A stretch of DNA of 64,000 bases from Streptomyces coeruleorubidus (lineage in GTDB: Bacteria; Actinomycetota; Actinomycetes; Streptomycetales; Streptomycetaceae), in NCBI RefSeq assembly GCF_008705135.1, contig NZ_CP023694.1, positions 1,240,001-1,304,000 on the forward strand, written 5' to 3'. Made by a program: the position numbers and the translations under genes. The notes below the pieces were generated by a model. The model saw only the letters and a list, made by a program, of their open reading frames with translations, did no database searches and had not been told where the DNA came from. Position 1 is the first letter of the stretch, and each line of letters opens with the position of its first letter. Shown piece after piece: positions 52,639-61,794 of the stretch.

Positions 52639-54270
52639 ATGACCGTCGACCAAACCGCCGGACCACGGGAGACCGCGCCCGGAGCGGGACACGTACCCGT
52701 GGTGATCGTCGGAGCCGGGCCCGTGGGCGTGACCGCCGCCCTCCTGCTCGCCCGGCGTGGTGTGAGGACTCTCGTCCTCGAACGTCACCACGACGTCTAC
52801 TCCCTTCCGCGCGCCGTCGCCACCGACGACGAGGTCCGCCGCATTCTCCAGGCGGCAGGGGTGCAGGAGGAGTTCGCCGCGATCGCCCGCCCGGCACGGG
52901 GGCTGCGGCTGCTGGACGCCCGGCACCGAGTGCTGGCCGAGTTCCCGCGGGCCACCCAGGGAGCGCACGGCTTCCCGCAGACCAGTATGTTCGACCAACC
53001 CGAACTGGAGCGGGTGCTGCGCACCGCACTGGCCCGCGCCCCTGAGTGCGAGCTGCGCGGCGGCGTCGAAGTCGTCGGCGTCGAGCAGGACGACGACGGC
53101 CCGGTCCGCGTGACCTACCGCGACGACGAGGGCGAACGCCTGGTGCGGGCGGACGCCGTCCTCGGCTGCGACGGCGCCAACAGCCTCACCCGCGACGCCA
53201 TCGGCGCCGTATGGGAGGACCTGCGCTTCGAGGAACGCTGGACGGTCGTCGACGTGCGCACAAGCCTCCCCGTCCGCTGCTGGGAAGGCGTCGAACAGAT
53301 CTGTGATCCGCAGCGGCCGGCGACGTTCATGCGCGTCAGCGAGGACCGCTACCGCTGGGAGTTCCGCCTCCCGGACGACTCGGAACCGGATCACGAACGA
53401 CTCAGGGAGCTGATCGCTCCGTGGGTGGATCTCCCGCACGGCGGCGACTTCGAGCTGGTGCGGCAGGCGCAGTACACCTTCCGGGCCCGCATCGCCGATC
53501 GCTGGCGTCGGGGGCGGGTCTTCCTCCTCGGCGACGCCGCGCACCTCACCCCGCCGTTCATCGGCCAGGGGCTGTGCTCGGGCCTGCGCGATGCCTACAA
53601 CCTGAGCTGGAAGCTCGCCCGCTTCCTCCGGCAAGGCGCGCCGGAGCGCCTGCTGGAGACGTACGAGGGCGAACGCAAGCCCCACGCCCGCCATGTGATC
53701 CGGCTCGCGGTCGCCATGGGCTGGGCCATGACCGGTGGCCAGGACGGCGCCGCGGCGATCCGCCGCGGCGCCCTGGGCGCGGCTGTTCGCGTCCCCGGCC
53801 TGGCCACGGCTGCTGCCCGTGACCTCAGCCCGGCACTGACCGCCGGGCCGCTCGTACCACGCCGTCTCCGCCTCGGCGGACGCTGTCTCACAGGCGGCTT
53901 CTGCCCGCAGCCCTGGGTGAGCGTCGACGGGCGGCCCGCCCGCCTCGACGAGCTGCTCGGGGACTCCTTCGCCGTCCTGACCGCCGTATCGCTCTCCCCC
54001 TCGCTGACGGCGGTCGCCGACGGCCTCGGTGCCCGGGTCCTGTCCGTGGCCGGCCTCGGCGACGACGGCCGGCTCAGCGGCTGGCTGCGCGAGGGGCGGG
54101 CGGACGCCGTGCTGCTGCGGCCGGATCGCGTCGTGATGGACGTCGTACGGCCCGGCGGTCGCGAATTCAGGGGTACGGCCGGCTGGGCGTCCCTGCTGCA
54201 CACCACACGAAGCCCTTTTCCTTCCCAACGGACCGTTGAGAAGAGCCTGCTGAGGAGCACGACGCCATGA
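52639..54270 (+). CDS. FAD-dependent aromatic hydroxylase (MhpA/PheA type)
   Basis: The product is 543 residues. The FAD loop is VVIVGAGPVGVTAALLLARRG near residues 22-42 (quoted in part), the DG motif is LGCDGANSLTR near 175, and the GD motif is LGDAAHLTPPFIGQGLCSG near 300. A C-terminal thioredoxin-like domain follows, as in phenol and 3-(3-hydroxyphenyl)propionate hydroxylases. It would add a hydroxyl to a phenolic ring using NAD(P)H and O2, making the catechol for the dioxygenase. Its stop overlaps the ligase start (ATGA). Confidence 0.85.
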   Translation: MTVDQTAGPRETAPGAGHVPVVIVGAGPVGVTAALLLARRGVRTLVLERHHDVYSLPRAVATDDEVRRILQAAGVQEEFAAIARPARGLRLLDARHRVLAEFPRATQGAHGFPQTSMFDQPELERVLRTALARAPECELRGGVEVVGVEQDDDGPVRVTYRDDEGERLVRADAVLGCDGANSLTRDAIGAVWEDLRFEERWTVVDVRTSLPVRCWEGVEQICDPQRPATFMRVSEDRYRWEFRLPDDSEPDHERLRELIAPWVDLPHGGDFELVRQAQYTFRARIADRWRRGRVFLLGDAAHLTPPFIGQGLCSGLRDAYNLSWKLARFLRQGAPERLLETYEGERKPHARHVIRLAVAMGWAMTGGQDGAAAIRRGALGAAVRVPGLATAAARDLSPALTAGPLVPRRLRLGGRCLTGGFCPQPWVSVDGRPARLDELLGDSFAVLTAVSLSPSLTAVADGLGARVLSVAGLGDDGRLSGWLREGRADAVLLRPDRVVMDVVRPGGREFRGTAGWASLLHTTRSPFPSQRTVEKSLLRSTTP

Positions 54271-56264
54271 ACGCACCGCATCCGGCCCCTTTCCACACGC
54301 CTGATCCGCAGGCGGCAGCCGCCAGCCGCATCATGGACTTCGCCCACTGGGCGGCCCGGCACCGGGGCGTGCAGGCCGGTGCCGACTACGCCGCCCTGCA
54401 CCGCTGGTCGGTCACCGATCTGGAGGGCTTCTGGAGTGCGGTGTGGGAGTACTTCGACATCGACGCGGACAGCCGGTACGAGCGTGTGCTGGCCGAGGAG
54501 CGGATGCCGGGTGCCCGCTGGTTCCGCGGCGCCACCCTCAACTACGCCCACCACGCGCTGCGCGACCTCGCGGACGACGAGGTGGCGATCGTCGCCCTGG
54601 ACGAGACCGGTTCCGGGTACGAAGTGACCGGGAAGCGATTGCGCTCCCAGGTCGCTTCCGTCGCCGCCACCCTGCGCGACCTGGGCGTGGGAGCGGGCGA
54701 CCGGGTCGTCGGATATCTCCCCAACACCCCGCACGCGATCGTCGCCTTCCTCGCCGCCGCGAGTCTCGGCGCGGTCTGGTCGGTATGCGGCCAGGACTAC
54801 TCCCCCAAGGCCGCCGCCGACCGCTTCGCCCAGCTCGAACCCACCGTCCTGATCGCCGCCGACGGCTACCTCTTCAACGGCACCGCGCACGACTGCCGCG
54901 AGGCCGCACTCGAACTCGCCCACGCCCTGCCGGCCTTGAAGGCCACCCTGCTCGTGGACCACGTGGGCCTGCCGTGGCCCTCGCGGGCCTACCCGTCGCT
55001 GGTCGTGCCGTGGGAGGACGCCTCCACCCGCTCGGAAGAACTCTCCTGTGCCGCCGTACCGTTCGACCATCCCCTGTGGGTCGTCTTCTCGTCCGGTACC
55101 ACCGGCCTGCCCAAGGGCATCGTGCACGGCCACGGCGGCGTCCTGCTCGAGCACCTGAAAACCTTGGGCCTGCACTCCGGCCTCGGCCCCGGCGACCGCC
55201 TCCTCTGGTACACCACCACCCATTGGATGATGTGGAACCTGGTCGCCTCCACACTGCTGACCGGCGCCACCACGTGCACTTACGACGGCAGCCCGGCCCC
55301 GCTCGGCCACCCCGACGTCCTGTGGGAACTGGCGGCCCGCCACCGCGTCACGGTCTTCGGCACCAGTCCCCAATACCTCCTGGCCATGGCCAAGTTCGGC
55401 ATCGACCCCTCGGTGCACGACCTGTCGACGATCCGCGTCGTCGGCTGCACCGGATCCACCCTTCCGGCCTCCGCCTACCCCTGGGTCCGCGACCACGTCG
55501 GCGACGGCGTCCTGCTCGCATCCACCAGCGGCGGCACCGACATCGTCTCCGGCTTCGCCGGCAGCGCGCCCACGACCCCCGTCTGGGCGGGGGAACTGTC
55601 GGCTCCCAACCTGGGCGTCGCCCTGGCCGCCTACGACGCCGAGGGCTCCCCGGTCGTCGGCCAGGTCGGCGAGCTCGTCGTCACGCGCCCGATGCCGTCC
55701 ATGCCGCTGTGCTTCTGGAACGACCCCGACGGCAGCCGCTACCGGGACGCCTACTTCTCCTCGTATCCCGGGGTGTGGCGGCACGGCGACTGGATCACGG
55801 TCACCGGGCACGGCTCGGTGATCGTCCACGGCCGCTCCGACTCCACCCTCAACCGCAACGGCGTACGCCTCGGCAGCGGCGACATCCACGACGCCGTCGA
55901 ACGCCTCCCGGAGATCAGCGAGGCGCTGGTCATCGGCGCGGAGGAACCCGACGGCGGCTACTGGATGCCCCTCTTCGTGGTTCCGGCGGCCGGGGTGACG
56001 GTGGACGACGGCCTGCGCGAGAAGATCAAGGAGGCGATCCGCACCGGCGCTTCACCGCGCCATGTCCCCGACGAGATCCTCGAAGTGCCTGCCATCCCCC
56101 ACACCCGCACGGGCAAGAAACTCGAAGTGCCGGTGAAGCGCCTCCTCCAGGGCGCGCCCGCCGAGCAGGTCGTCGATCCCGCCACGGTGGACGCCCCGGA
56201 ACTCGTCGGCTACTACGCCCGTCTCGGAGCCGACCGCCGCGGTCGGAGGAGCACCGAGGCGTGA
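54267..56264 (+). CDS. Acetoacetate-CoA ligase
   Basis: The product is 665 residues, the normal length of acetoacetyl-CoA synthetases, with the family N-terminal part (GFWSAVWEYFDI, MPGARWFRGATLNYAHH) that distinguishes it from acetyl-CoA synthetase. The AMP-binding P-loop is FSSGTTGLPKGIVHGHGG, and the C-terminal catalytic Lys is in TRTGKKLEVPVKR. It converts acetoacetate, ATP and CoA to acetoacetyl-CoA, which thiolase can split. As last gene in the aromatic operon it points to acetoacetate as an end product. Confidence 0.9.
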   Translation: MNAPHPAPFHTPDPQAAAASRIMDFAHWAARHRGVQAGADYAALHRWSVTDLEGFWSAVWEYFDIDADSRYERVLAEERMPGARWFRGATLNYAHHALRDLADDEVAIVALDETGSGYEVTGKRLRSQVASVAATLRDLGVGAGDRVVGYLPNTPHAIVAFLAAASLGAVWSVCGQDYSPKAAADRFAQLEPTVLIAADGYLFNGTAHDCREAALELAHALPALKATLLVDHVGLPWPSRAYPSLVVPWEDASTRSEELSCAAVPFDHPLWVVFSSGTTGLPKGIVHGHGGVLLEHLKTLGLHSGLGPGDRLLWYTTTHWMMWNLVASTLLTGATTCTYDGSPAPLGHPDVLWELAARHRVTVFGTSPQYLLAMAKFGIDPSVHDLSTIRVVGCTGSTLPASAYPWVRDHVGDGVLLASTSGGTDIVSGFAGSAPTTPVWAGELSAPNLGVALAAYDAEGSPVVGQVGELVVTRPMPSMPLCFWNDPDGSRYRDAYFSSYPGVWRHGDWITVTGHGSVIVHGRSDSTLNRNGVRLGSGDIHDAVERLPEISEALVIGAEEPDGGYWMPLFVVPAAGVTVDDGLREKIKEAIRTGASPRHVPDEILEVPAIPHTRTGKKLEVPVKRLLQGAPAEQVVDPATVDAPELVGYYARLGADRRGRRSTEA

Positions 56265-56372
56265 GAGCACAGTGTCTGCAGGGTGTGGCCAGACCCTAGA
56301 AAGTGGCCTGAGTGCGGTCAAGAGGCCCGGCATACACTCGGCGGCAACGTTTCCCGGAAAGGCAGGGCCCGG

Positions 56373-57431
56373 ATGGAACCGCCGGCACGACGTCGCAGAG
56401 TCACCATCGTCGACGTCGCCCGACACGCCCAGGTGTCCACCACCGCCGTGTCCAAGGTCCTGCGAGGCGCCTACGGCGCCAGCCCCGCGATGCGCGCCAA
56501 GGTCCGTCAGGCGATCGACGAACTGGGCTACCGTCCCCACGCCGGCGCCCGGGGCCTGCGCGGGCAGACCTTCACCCTCGGCGTGATGCTGCCCGACATC
56601 CGCAACCCCTTCTTCCCCGAGATCCTCGACGGCATCACGGACGCGCTGGAGGACACCGAGTACCAGGTGTTCCTCGGACCGGGCTGCAACGGCGAGCAGG
56701 CCGAAGCCCAGGTCACCGAGGCCATGATCGACCGCGGCATGGACGGCATCATCCTGGTCGCCCCCGTCTCCACGCGGGAGCGCCTCGAACACATCGCCTC
56801 CGCCGTGCCGACCGTCGTCATCGGCCGGCACGGCACCTCCGACCTGTACGACACGGTGGTGGACGACGACGTCGAGGGCGCCTCCCTGATCGTCGGCCAC
56901 CTCGCCGGCCTCGGGCACCGCCGGATCGCCCACATCGAACACCACGACACGGACCCCGCACGCCTCGCCGACATGCCCAACGCCCGGCGCGCCGACGGCT
57001 ACCGCCAGGCCATGCGAGCACACGGCCTGGAGCGATGGACCGACGTCGTCTCCACCAGCTACACCCAGGAAGGCGGCTACCAGGGCGCGAAACAACTGCT
57101 GACCCGCCCCCACCGCCCGACCGCCGTCTTCGCCGGAGCGGACATCGCCGCCATGGGCGTACTCGAAGCGGTCACCGAAGCCGGACTGTCCGTCCCCGAC
57201 GACATCTCCGTCGCCGGATACGACAACACCACCTTCGCCGCACTCGGCCCCATCTCACTCACCAGCGTCGACCAGGCAGGCCACGAGATGGGCCACAGCG
57301 CCGTCCGCCTCCTCCTCGACCGCATCACCGACCGCCGGCGACCCACGACCCGGGTCGTCCTCTCCCCCACACTCGTGCCACGCCGGACCACGGCCCCACC
57401 GGCGGAGCGAGGTTCTCTCCCCTCTCCCTGA
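56373..57431 (+). CDS. LacI-family transcriptional regulator
   Basis: The product is 352 residues from ATG 56373. The N-terminal LacI helix-turn-helix (TIVDVARHAQVSTTAVSKVL) is followed by the hinge helix region and a periplasmic-binding-protein-like effector domain with LGVMLPDIRNPFFPEI and the C-terminal SVAGYDNTTFAAL. It lies 109 bases after the ligase. AACGTT in GGCAACGTTTCCC just upstream (56346-56351) is a possible half of its own operator. It may regulate the catabolic operon before it or the sugar operon after it. Confidence 0.88.
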   Translation: MEPPARRRRVTIVDVARHAQVSTTAVSKVLRGAYGASPAMRAKVRQAIDELGYRPHAGARGLRGQTFTLGVMLPDIRNPFFPEILDGITDALEDTEYQVFLGPGCNGEQAEAQVTEAMIDRGMDGIILVAPVSTRERLEHIASAVPTVVIGRHGTSDLYDTVVDDDVEGASLIVGHLAGLGHRRIAHIEHHDTDPARLADMPNARRADGYRQAMRAHGLERWTDVVSTSYTQEGGYQGAKQLLTRPHRPTAVFAGADIAAMGVLEAVTEAGLSVPDDISVAGYDNTTFAALGPISLTSVDQAGHEMGHSAVRLLLDRITDRRRPTTRVVLSPTLVPRRTTAPPAERGSLPSP

Positions 57432-57747
57432 GCTTGCCGGTGGCCGAAAGTCAGTGTTCAGCCCGGCCTCGTGTCCGGATCCTTCCGTAAAAGTGGGCAG
57501 CGACCGGACAAACCCGGGCCGACAAGCGGGCAGCGGCTCCTGTGCCGCAAGGCGATCCCCCTCATCAACCAGGGGCTCCACCCTCCGAAGAGCGGGCAGA
57601 TTCGGTCACGAACCGCTCTACGACGAACCTGGTCAGTACGGGCGAACGCCTTGTAGAAATTTGGCCACTGGAGGCCGAACGGGCCGGGCTCCGGACATGT
57701 GCGGGCGCGGTCACGACGCCCCGGAGCCGTGGAAGGAAGGTGTCGCC
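57432..57747. other. Regulatory gap before the DeoR-led operon
   Basis: These 316 bases between the LacI gene and the DeoR gene hold no convincing reading frame. A candidate promoter, TGGTCA (57630-57635) and TAGAAA (57654-57659) with an 18-base spacer, lies about 90 bases before the DeoR start. I see no strong palindrome or terminator hairpin. Confidence 0.5.
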
Positions 57748-58509
57748 GTGGACGCCGAGGAACGAAGACGGGGAATACTGGAATCGGCCCGCCGTTCCGG
57801 ATCCGTGGACGTCGGAAAGCTCGCCGCCGACCTCGGGGTCTCCAAGGAGACAGTGCGGCGGGATCTCAATCGGCTCGAGGGGCACGGGCTGGTCCGGCGT
57901 ACACACGGCGGTGCCCACGCCGTGGAGAGCGCGGGTTTCGAGACCACGCTCGCCTTCCGTACCACCATGCATGTCCCCGAGAAGTCCCGGATCGCGGCCG
58001 CCGCGGCCGAACTGCTCGGGGACGCCGAGACGGTGTTCGTCGACGAGGGCTACACACCTCAGCTCATCGCCGCCGCGCTCCCCCGCGACCGGCCACTGAC
58101 CGTGGTCACCTCCTCGCTCGCCACCGCGGGCGACCTGGCCTCCGCCGAGAACATCACCGTGCTGCTCCTCGGTGGCCGTGTCCGCGGCGGGACGCCGGCC
58201 ACGGTCGCCCCATGGGCTGTCCGCATGCTGTCCTGCTTCGTCATCGACCTGGCGTACGTCGGCGCGAACGGCATCTCCCGCGAGCACGGACTCACCACGC
58301 CCGAACCCGCGGTCAGCGCAGTGAAGGCCCAGGTCATGAGGGCCGCCCGACGCCGCGTGTTCTCCGGCGTCCATACCAAATTCGGTGCCGTGAGCTTCTG
58401 CCGCTTCGCGGACGTCGCGGAGTTCGAGGCGATCGTCACCGACGCCGGACTCCCCGCCGCCGAAGCACAGCGCTACTCACTGCTGGGCCCCGAAGTCATC
58501 CGGGCCTGA
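57748..58509 (+). CDS. DeoR-family transcriptional regulator
   Basis: The product is 253 residues from GTG 57748, chosen for GGAAGGAAGG seven bases upstream. The DeoR helix-turn-helix is VDVGKLAADLGVSKETVRRD followed by the family's LRRTHGG-like RRTHGGAHAV. The C-terminal sugar-phosphate sensor domain has FVDEGYTPQLIAAAL, a variant of the usual DxGTT. It begins the operon and probably represses it until a sugar or polyol phosphate is present. Confidence 0.88.
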   Translation: MDAEERRRGILESARRSGSVDVGKLAADLGVSKETVRRDLNRLEGHGLVRRTHGGAHAVESAGFETTLAFRTTMHVPEKSRIAAAAAELLGDAETVFVDEGYTPQLIAAALPRDRPLTVVTSSLATAGDLASAENITVLLLGGRVRGGTPATVAPWAVRMLSCFVIDLAYVGANGISREHGLTTPEPAVSAVKAQVMRAARRRVFSGVHTKFGAVSFCRFADVAEFEAIVTDAGLPAAEAQRYSLLGPEVIRA

Positions 58510-58590
58510 GGCCCGATCCATCTCCCCGTCGCACCCCGCGAGGCCGGGGCCTGCGTTCCCCATGCCCTCAACCATCCCCTGGAGTCAGTC

Positions 58591-59946
58591 ATGCGCACAC
58601 GAAGAATGGTCCACGCACTCGTCACCGCCACAGCCGCCGGCTCGGTACTGGTCGCCTGTAGCGGGGCGGGCGGCACCTCGGCCTCCGGCGGCGGCAAGAG
58701 CATCAACGTGCTGATGGTCGGCAACCCGCAGATGGAGGACATCGCGAAGCTGACCAAGGACTCCTTCACCAAGGACACCGGCATCAAGGTGAACTTCACC
58801 GTCCTGCCCGAGAACGAGCTGCGTGACAAGGTCACCCAGGACGTCGCCACTCAGGCCGGCCAGTACGACGTCGCCACCATCGGCGCCTACGAGGTGCCCA
58901 TCTGGGAGAAGAACGGCTGGCTGCACGAACTCGGCTCCTACGCCGACAAGGACGCGAGCTTCGACAAGGCCGACCTTCTCAAGCCCATGGTCACGTCCCT
59001 GTCGGGTTCCGACGGCAAGCTCTACGCCCTGCCCTTCTACGGCGAGTCGTCCTTCCTCATGTACAACAAGGACGTCATGCAGGCGAAGGGCATCACGGTG
59101 CCCGAACGGCCGACCTGGCAGCAGATCGCCGACATCGCGGCCGAGGTCGACGGCGCCGAACCGGGCATGCGGGGTATCTGCCTGCGGGGGCTGGCCGGCT
59201 GGGGCGAGCTGGGCGCGCCGCTGACGACCATGGTCAACACCTTCGGCGGCACCTGGTTCACCAAGGACTGGAAGGCCCAGGTCAACAGCCCGGCGTTCAA
59301 GAAGGCGACCAACTTCTACGTCGACCTGGTGCGCGAGCACGGCGAGGCGGGAGCCCCGCAGGCCGGATTCACCGAGTGCCTGAACGCCATGAGCCAGAAG
59401 AAGGTCGCGATGTGGTACGACGCGACCAGCGCGGCCGGGTCACTGGAAGACCCCAGCTCCAGCAAGATCGCCGGCAAGGTCGGGTACGCCTACGCGCCGA
59501 CCGCCGAGACCAAGTCCAGTGGCTGGCTGTGGAGTTGGGCGTGGGCCATGCCCAAGACCACGAAGAACGCCGACGCCGCCTCGCAGTTCATGCTGTGGGC
59601 CTCCAGCAAGAAGTACGAGAAGCTCGTCGGCGAGAGGCTCGGCTGGGCGCGCGTCCCGGCCGGCAAGCGGGCCAGCACCTACGACATACCCCAGTACCGG
59701 AAGGCCGCCGCGTCCTTCGGTGACATCACCCTGAAGTCCATCGAGGGAGCCGACCCGGCCGACCCCGGCACCCAGCCGCGGCCGACGGTGGGCGTCCAGT
59801 ACGTGGCCATTCCCGAGTTCCAGGACCTGGGCACCAAGGTCACCCAGGAGATCTCCGCCGCCATCGCCGGCAGGACCAGCGTGGACCAGGCGCTCGACGA
59901 CGGCCAGAAGCTCGCCGAGACGGTCGCGAAGAACTACCAGAAGTGA
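58591..59946 (+). CDS. Sugar/polyol ABC transporter substrate-binding lipoprotein
   Basis: The product is 451 residues with a lipoprotein signal ending in VLVACSG (Cys about 23). It is a family 1 extracellular binding protein. LYALPFYGESSFLMYNKDVM and the Trp-rich GWLWSWAWAMPKTTKNADAA resemble SmoE/MtlE-type polyol-binding proteins. It lies 81 bases after the DeoR gene and is followed by two permeases. The ligand is probably a polyol or monosaccharide, supported by the dehydrogenase at the end of the operon. Confidence 0.85.
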   Translation: MRTRRMVHALVTATAAGSVLVACSGAGGTSASGGGKSINVLMVGNPQMEDIAKLTKDSFTKDTGIKVNFTVLPENELRDKVTQDVATQAGQYDVATIGAYEVPIWEKNGWLHELGSYADKDASFDKADLLKPMVTSLSGSDGKLYALPFYGESSFLMYNKDVMQAKGITVPERPTWQQIADIAAEVDGAEPGMRGICLRGLAGWGELGAPLTTMVNTFGGTWFTKDWKAQVNSPAFKKATNFYVDLVREHGEAGAPQAGFTECLNAMSQKKVAMWYDATSAAGSLEDPSSSKIAGKVGYAYAPTAETKSSGWLWSWAWAMPKTTKNADAASQFMLWASSKKYEKLVGERLGWARVPAGKRASTYDIPQYRKAAASFGDITLKSIEGADPADPGTQPRPTVGVQYVAIPEFQDLGTKVTQEISAAIAGRTSVDQALDDGQKLAETVAKNYQK

Positions 59947-60025
59947 CCTTCACGGCCCGGTCGGCGCTCCCGGCCGGCCGGGCACCACTTCCCCACCCCG
60001 GCCGTCACCGGCAGAGGAAACACCC

Positions 60026-60985
60026 ATGACCACGCTCACCACTCCACCCAGGACCGCACCGCCGCCCGCCGGCCCACGGACGCCCTCCGGCGTCGACAAG
60101 TGGCGGCGCCGCATCCCGCTGCTGCCGGCGCTGATCTTCACGATCGTCGTCACGCAACTGCCCTTCGTGGCCACGCTCGTCATCTCCACCTTCCGGTGGA
60201 ACATCCTGCGGCCGGGCGAGAGGCACTTCACCGGCCTGTCCAACTACACGTTCGTCTTCACCGACGAACGGCTGCGCACCGCGGTGCTCAACACCGTCGT
60301 CCTCACCGCCTCGGTGGTGCTGATCAGCGTGCTCCTCGGTCTCGGCCTGGCCGTGCTGCTCGACCGCCGCTTCCCCGGCCGCGGACTGGCCCGCACGATG
60401 CTCATCGCACCGTTCCTCGTCATGCCGGTCGCGGCGTCACTGCTGTGGAAGCACGCCATCTACAACCCCGACTACGGACTGCTCAACGGCACCCTGAACA
60501 CCCTCTACCGGTTCTTCGGAGCCGACCACGGTCCGACGGTCGACTGGGTGTCCACGTACCCGATGCCGGCCGTCGTGGTCTCCCTGGTCTGGCAGTGGAC
60601 CCCGTTCATGATGCTCATCATCCTCGCCGGCCTCCAGGCCCAGCCCGGTGACGTGCTGGAGGCGGCTCGCGTCGACGGAGCCTCGGCCATGGCCACCTTC
60701 CGCCACATCACCCTGCCCCACCTGCGCCAGTACCTCGAACTGGGCATCCTGCTCGGCACGATCTACGTCGTGCAGACCTTCGACGCCGTCTACACCATCA
60801 CCCAGGGCGGCCCCGGCTCCCGGACGACCAACCTGCCCTACGAGATCTACCTGACCATGTTCCGCAAGTACGAGTACGGCGAAGCGGCCGCCGCCGGAGT
60901 CGTCGTGGTTCTCGGCTCGATCGTCATCGCGACCTTCGCCCTGCGCACCATCGCGTCGCTGTTCCGCCAGGAGGTGTCCCGATGA
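60026..60985 (+). CDS. Sugar/polyol ABC transporter permease (MalF/SmoF type)
   Basis: The product is 319 residues with six transmembrane helices and a long cytoplasmic N-terminus. The EAA loop (DVLEAARVDGASAMATFRHI) interacts with the ATPase. Later PGSRTTNLPYEIY is a hallmark of sugar-type permeases. It pairs with the second permease, whose start it overlaps (ATGA). Confidence 0.9.
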   Translation: MTTLTTPPRTAPPPAGPRTPSGVDKWRRRIPLLPALIFTIVVTQLPFVATLVISTFRWNILRPGERHFTGLSNYTFVFTDERLRTAVLNTVVLTASVVLISVLLGLGLAVLLDRRFPGRGLARTMLIAPFLVMPVAASLLWKHAIYNPDYGLLNGTLNTLYRFFGADHGPTVDWVSTYPMPAVVVSLVWQWTPFMMLIILAGLQAQPGDVLEAARVDGASAMATFRHITLPHLRQYLELGILLGTIYVVQTFDAVYTITQGGPGSRTTNLPYEIYLTMFRKYEYGEAAAAGVVVVLGSIVIATFALRTIASLFRQEVSR

Positions 60986-61794
60986 CCGCCCGGCTCACGC
61001 CCCTGTGGACCTTCGTCGCCTGGCTCGCCACCCTGGCGTTCTTCGCACCGGTGGCCTGGATGGTGCTGACCTCCTTCCACCAGGAGGCCGACGCCGCGAC
61101 CAACCCGCCCAGCCCCCTCGCCCCGTTCACCTTCGACCAGTACGAAACACTGTTCAGCCGGGACATCACCCCCTTCCTCCTCAACTCCGCCATGGCCAGC
61201 GTCATTTCGACACTGCTGGTGCTCGCCCTGGCGGTGCCGGCGGCCTACGCCCTGTCCATCAAGCCGGTCGAGAAGTGGACCGACGTGATGTTCTTCTTCC
61301 TGTCCACCAAGTTCCTCCCGGCCATCGCGGCCCTGCTGCCGGTCTACCTGATCGTCAAGGACGCCGGGATGCTGGACAACGTCTGGACCCTGATCGTCCT
61401 CTACACCGCGATGAACCTGCCGATCGCGGTCTGGATGATGCGCTCCTTCCTCGCCGAAGTCCCCAAAGAAATCCTCGAAGCAGCCGAAGTCGACGGAGCC
61501 AACCTGCTCACCGTCCTGTGGCGGGTCGTCGCGCCGATCGCCCTGCCCGGACTCGCCGCCACCTCGCTGATCTGTTTCATCTTCAGCTGGAACGAGTTCA
61601 TGTTCGCCGTCAACCTCACCGCCACCCAGGCGTCCACCGCCCCCGTCTTCCTGGTCGGCTTCATCACCAACGAAGGCCTCTTCCTCGCCCGGCTCTGCGC
61701 CGCCGCCACCCTGGTCTCCCTGCCGGTCCTCATCGCCGGCTTCGCCGCCCAGGACAAACTGGTGCGCGGCCTGTCCCTAGGAGCAGTCAAGTGA
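60982..61794 (+). CDS. Sugar/polyol ABC transporter permease (MalG/SmoG type)
   Basis: The product is 270 residues with six transmembrane helices and the EAA loop EILEAAEVDGANLLTVLWRV. STKFLPAIAALLPVYLI is typical of the MalG half. It forms the heterodimeric channel with the preceding permease and overlaps the dehydrogenase by GTGA. No ATPase gene follows, so the pair presumably uses a shared ATPase of the MsiK type encoded elsewhere. Confidence 0.9.
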   Translation: MTARLTPLWTFVAWLATLAFFAPVAWMVLTSFHQEADAATNPPSPLAPFTFDQYETLFSRDITPFLLNSAMASVISTLLVLALAVPAAYALSIKPVEKWTDVMFFFLSTKFLPAIAALLPVYLIVKDAGMLDNVWTLIVLYTAMNLPIAVWMMRSFLAEVPKEILEAAEVDGANLLTVLWRVVAPIALPGLAATSLICFIFSWNEFMFAVNLTATQASTAPVFLVGFITNEGLFLARLCAAATLVSLPVLIAGFAAQDKLVRGLSLGAVK

